NCBI GenBank assembly: GCA_015655365.1
Contig: JAATFE010000275.1
Coordinates: 1 to 5,384 of the forward strand
Length of the DNA stretch: 5,384 nt
Source: Terriglobales bacterium
Lineage (GTDB): Bacteria; Acidobacteriota; Terriglobia; Terriglobales; Acidobacteriaceae
Direction: 5' to 3'
The notes under the pieces: model-generated
The model's database searches: none
What the model was told of the DNA's origin: nothing
The model's input: the letters and a program-made list of their open reading frames with translations, nothing else
Translations under genes and position numbers: made by a program
Shown: in pieces, positions 4,927 through 5,384 of the stretch
Layout of the letters: every line of letters starts with the position of its first letter
How positions within the stretch are numbered: the first letter of the stretch is position 1

Positions 4927-5384
4927 ATGTCCGTTGAAAATCCCGTGGTTTTTGCCGCAACTGAAGATATTCATGCCTGGGAAGCAGGCGGAGCCGCGTC
5001 TGCCGAGGCGTTGACCGCCTGGGTTAGCGCCCGGCTGGCCGCCCACGAGGCGGCGCTGGCCGCGCTGCTGGCGGTGGAAGGGCCGCGCACGCCGGAAAAT
5101 ACGCTGCGCCTCTACGACGTGGTCATCGAGGAACTGAATCTGGCGGGTGCGCAGGCGGGGATTCTCAACTCCGTGGCTGCCAACAGCGACGTCCGGGACC
5201 GGGCGCAGCAGGAAGCCCAGCGGGTGGCCATGGCCGGCAGCGCGTTGAGCCTGAATCGCCCGGTGTACGAGGCCTTGGCGGCCATCGACCTGGAAGGCGC
5301 GAGCGCCGCCACCAAGCATTTTGTGGAGCGCACGCTGCTCAGCTACAGATTGGCCGGCGTGGACAAGGACCAGACCACCCGCGA
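4927..5384 (+). CDS. M3-family metallopeptidase (thimet oligopeptidase/oligopeptidase A-like), 5' part
   Basis: Open frame from the ATG at 4927 to the window end, 152 codons without a stop. It resembles the N-terminal helical part of M3 zinc oligopeptidases, which cut short peptides in the cytoplasm. Recognisable stretches are TLRLYDVVIEEL (residues 59-70), the AGILNSVAANSDVRDRAQQ region (76-95), ALSLNRPVYEALAAIDL (106-122) and KHFVERTLLSYRLAGVDKD (130-148), the last two being typical of this family. Full-length members run to roughly 650-700 residues, so some 500 residues, including the HEXXH zinc site that defines the activity, lie beyond the window and cannot be verified. The N terminus (MSVENPVVFAATED) is not a signal peptide, favouring a cytosolic enzyme. 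Divergent from aroDE; no functional link is evident. Confidence 0.82.
   Translation, partial: MSVENPVVFAATEDIHAWEAGGAASAEALTAWVSARLAAHEAALAALLAVEGPRTPENTLRLYDVVIEELNLAGAQAGILNSVAANSDVRDRAQQEAQRVAMAGSALSLNRPVYEALAAIDLEGASAATKHFVERTLLSYRLAGVDKDQTTR

Overview
This 5.4-kb, GC-rich bacterial window holds six protein-coding genes, two of them cut by the window edges. The gene set suggests Acidobacteriota, probably Terriglobia: a menaquinone-type MenG/UbiE methyltransferase, an AroD-AroE fusion, a stand-alone membrane-anchored PASTA protein and an M3 metallopeptidase, in a strongly G/C-biased codon style. This assignment is inference from gene content; no rRNA or other phylogenetic marker is present.

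Layout from left to right: (1) the 3' part of menG/ubiE (+, to 466); (2) a cation diffusion facilitator (CDF) metal transporter (+, 474-1901), 7 bp downstream and probably in the same operon; (3) a convergent HicB-type antitoxin-like gene (-, 1923-2306) with no hicA beside it; (4) a divergent PASTA-repeat membrane protein (+, 2411-3181), separated from hicB by a 104-bp spacer with a small repeat cluster; (5) a convergent bifunctional 3-dehydroquinate dehydratase/shikimate dehydrogenase (-, 3202-4773); (6) the 5' end of an M3-family oligopeptidase (+, from 4927), divergent from aroDE across a 153-bp spacer. The two convergent junctions are only 20-21 bp long and each holds a weak hairpin.

The window is mostly housekeeping: quinone methylation, metal efflux, the shikimate pathway, cell-envelope PASTA sensing or scaffolding, and peptide turnover. 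Apart from menG-CDF, the genes do not form one pathway. No tRNA, rRNA, CRISPR array, insertion sequence or phage gene was seen, and no clear new multi-gene system.

The most interesting item is the CDF transporter. It is about 475 residues long, against about 300 for a standard CDF. It carries what look like three tandem copies of the cytoplasmic C-terminal domain. The histidine/acidic positions that bind zinc in the YiiP C-terminal domain are conserved in copies 2 and 3 but mostly lost from copy 1, the copy at the canonical position next to the membrane. The second item is the solitary hicB gene, which seems to lack three residues of its signature motif and lies beside a possible operator.
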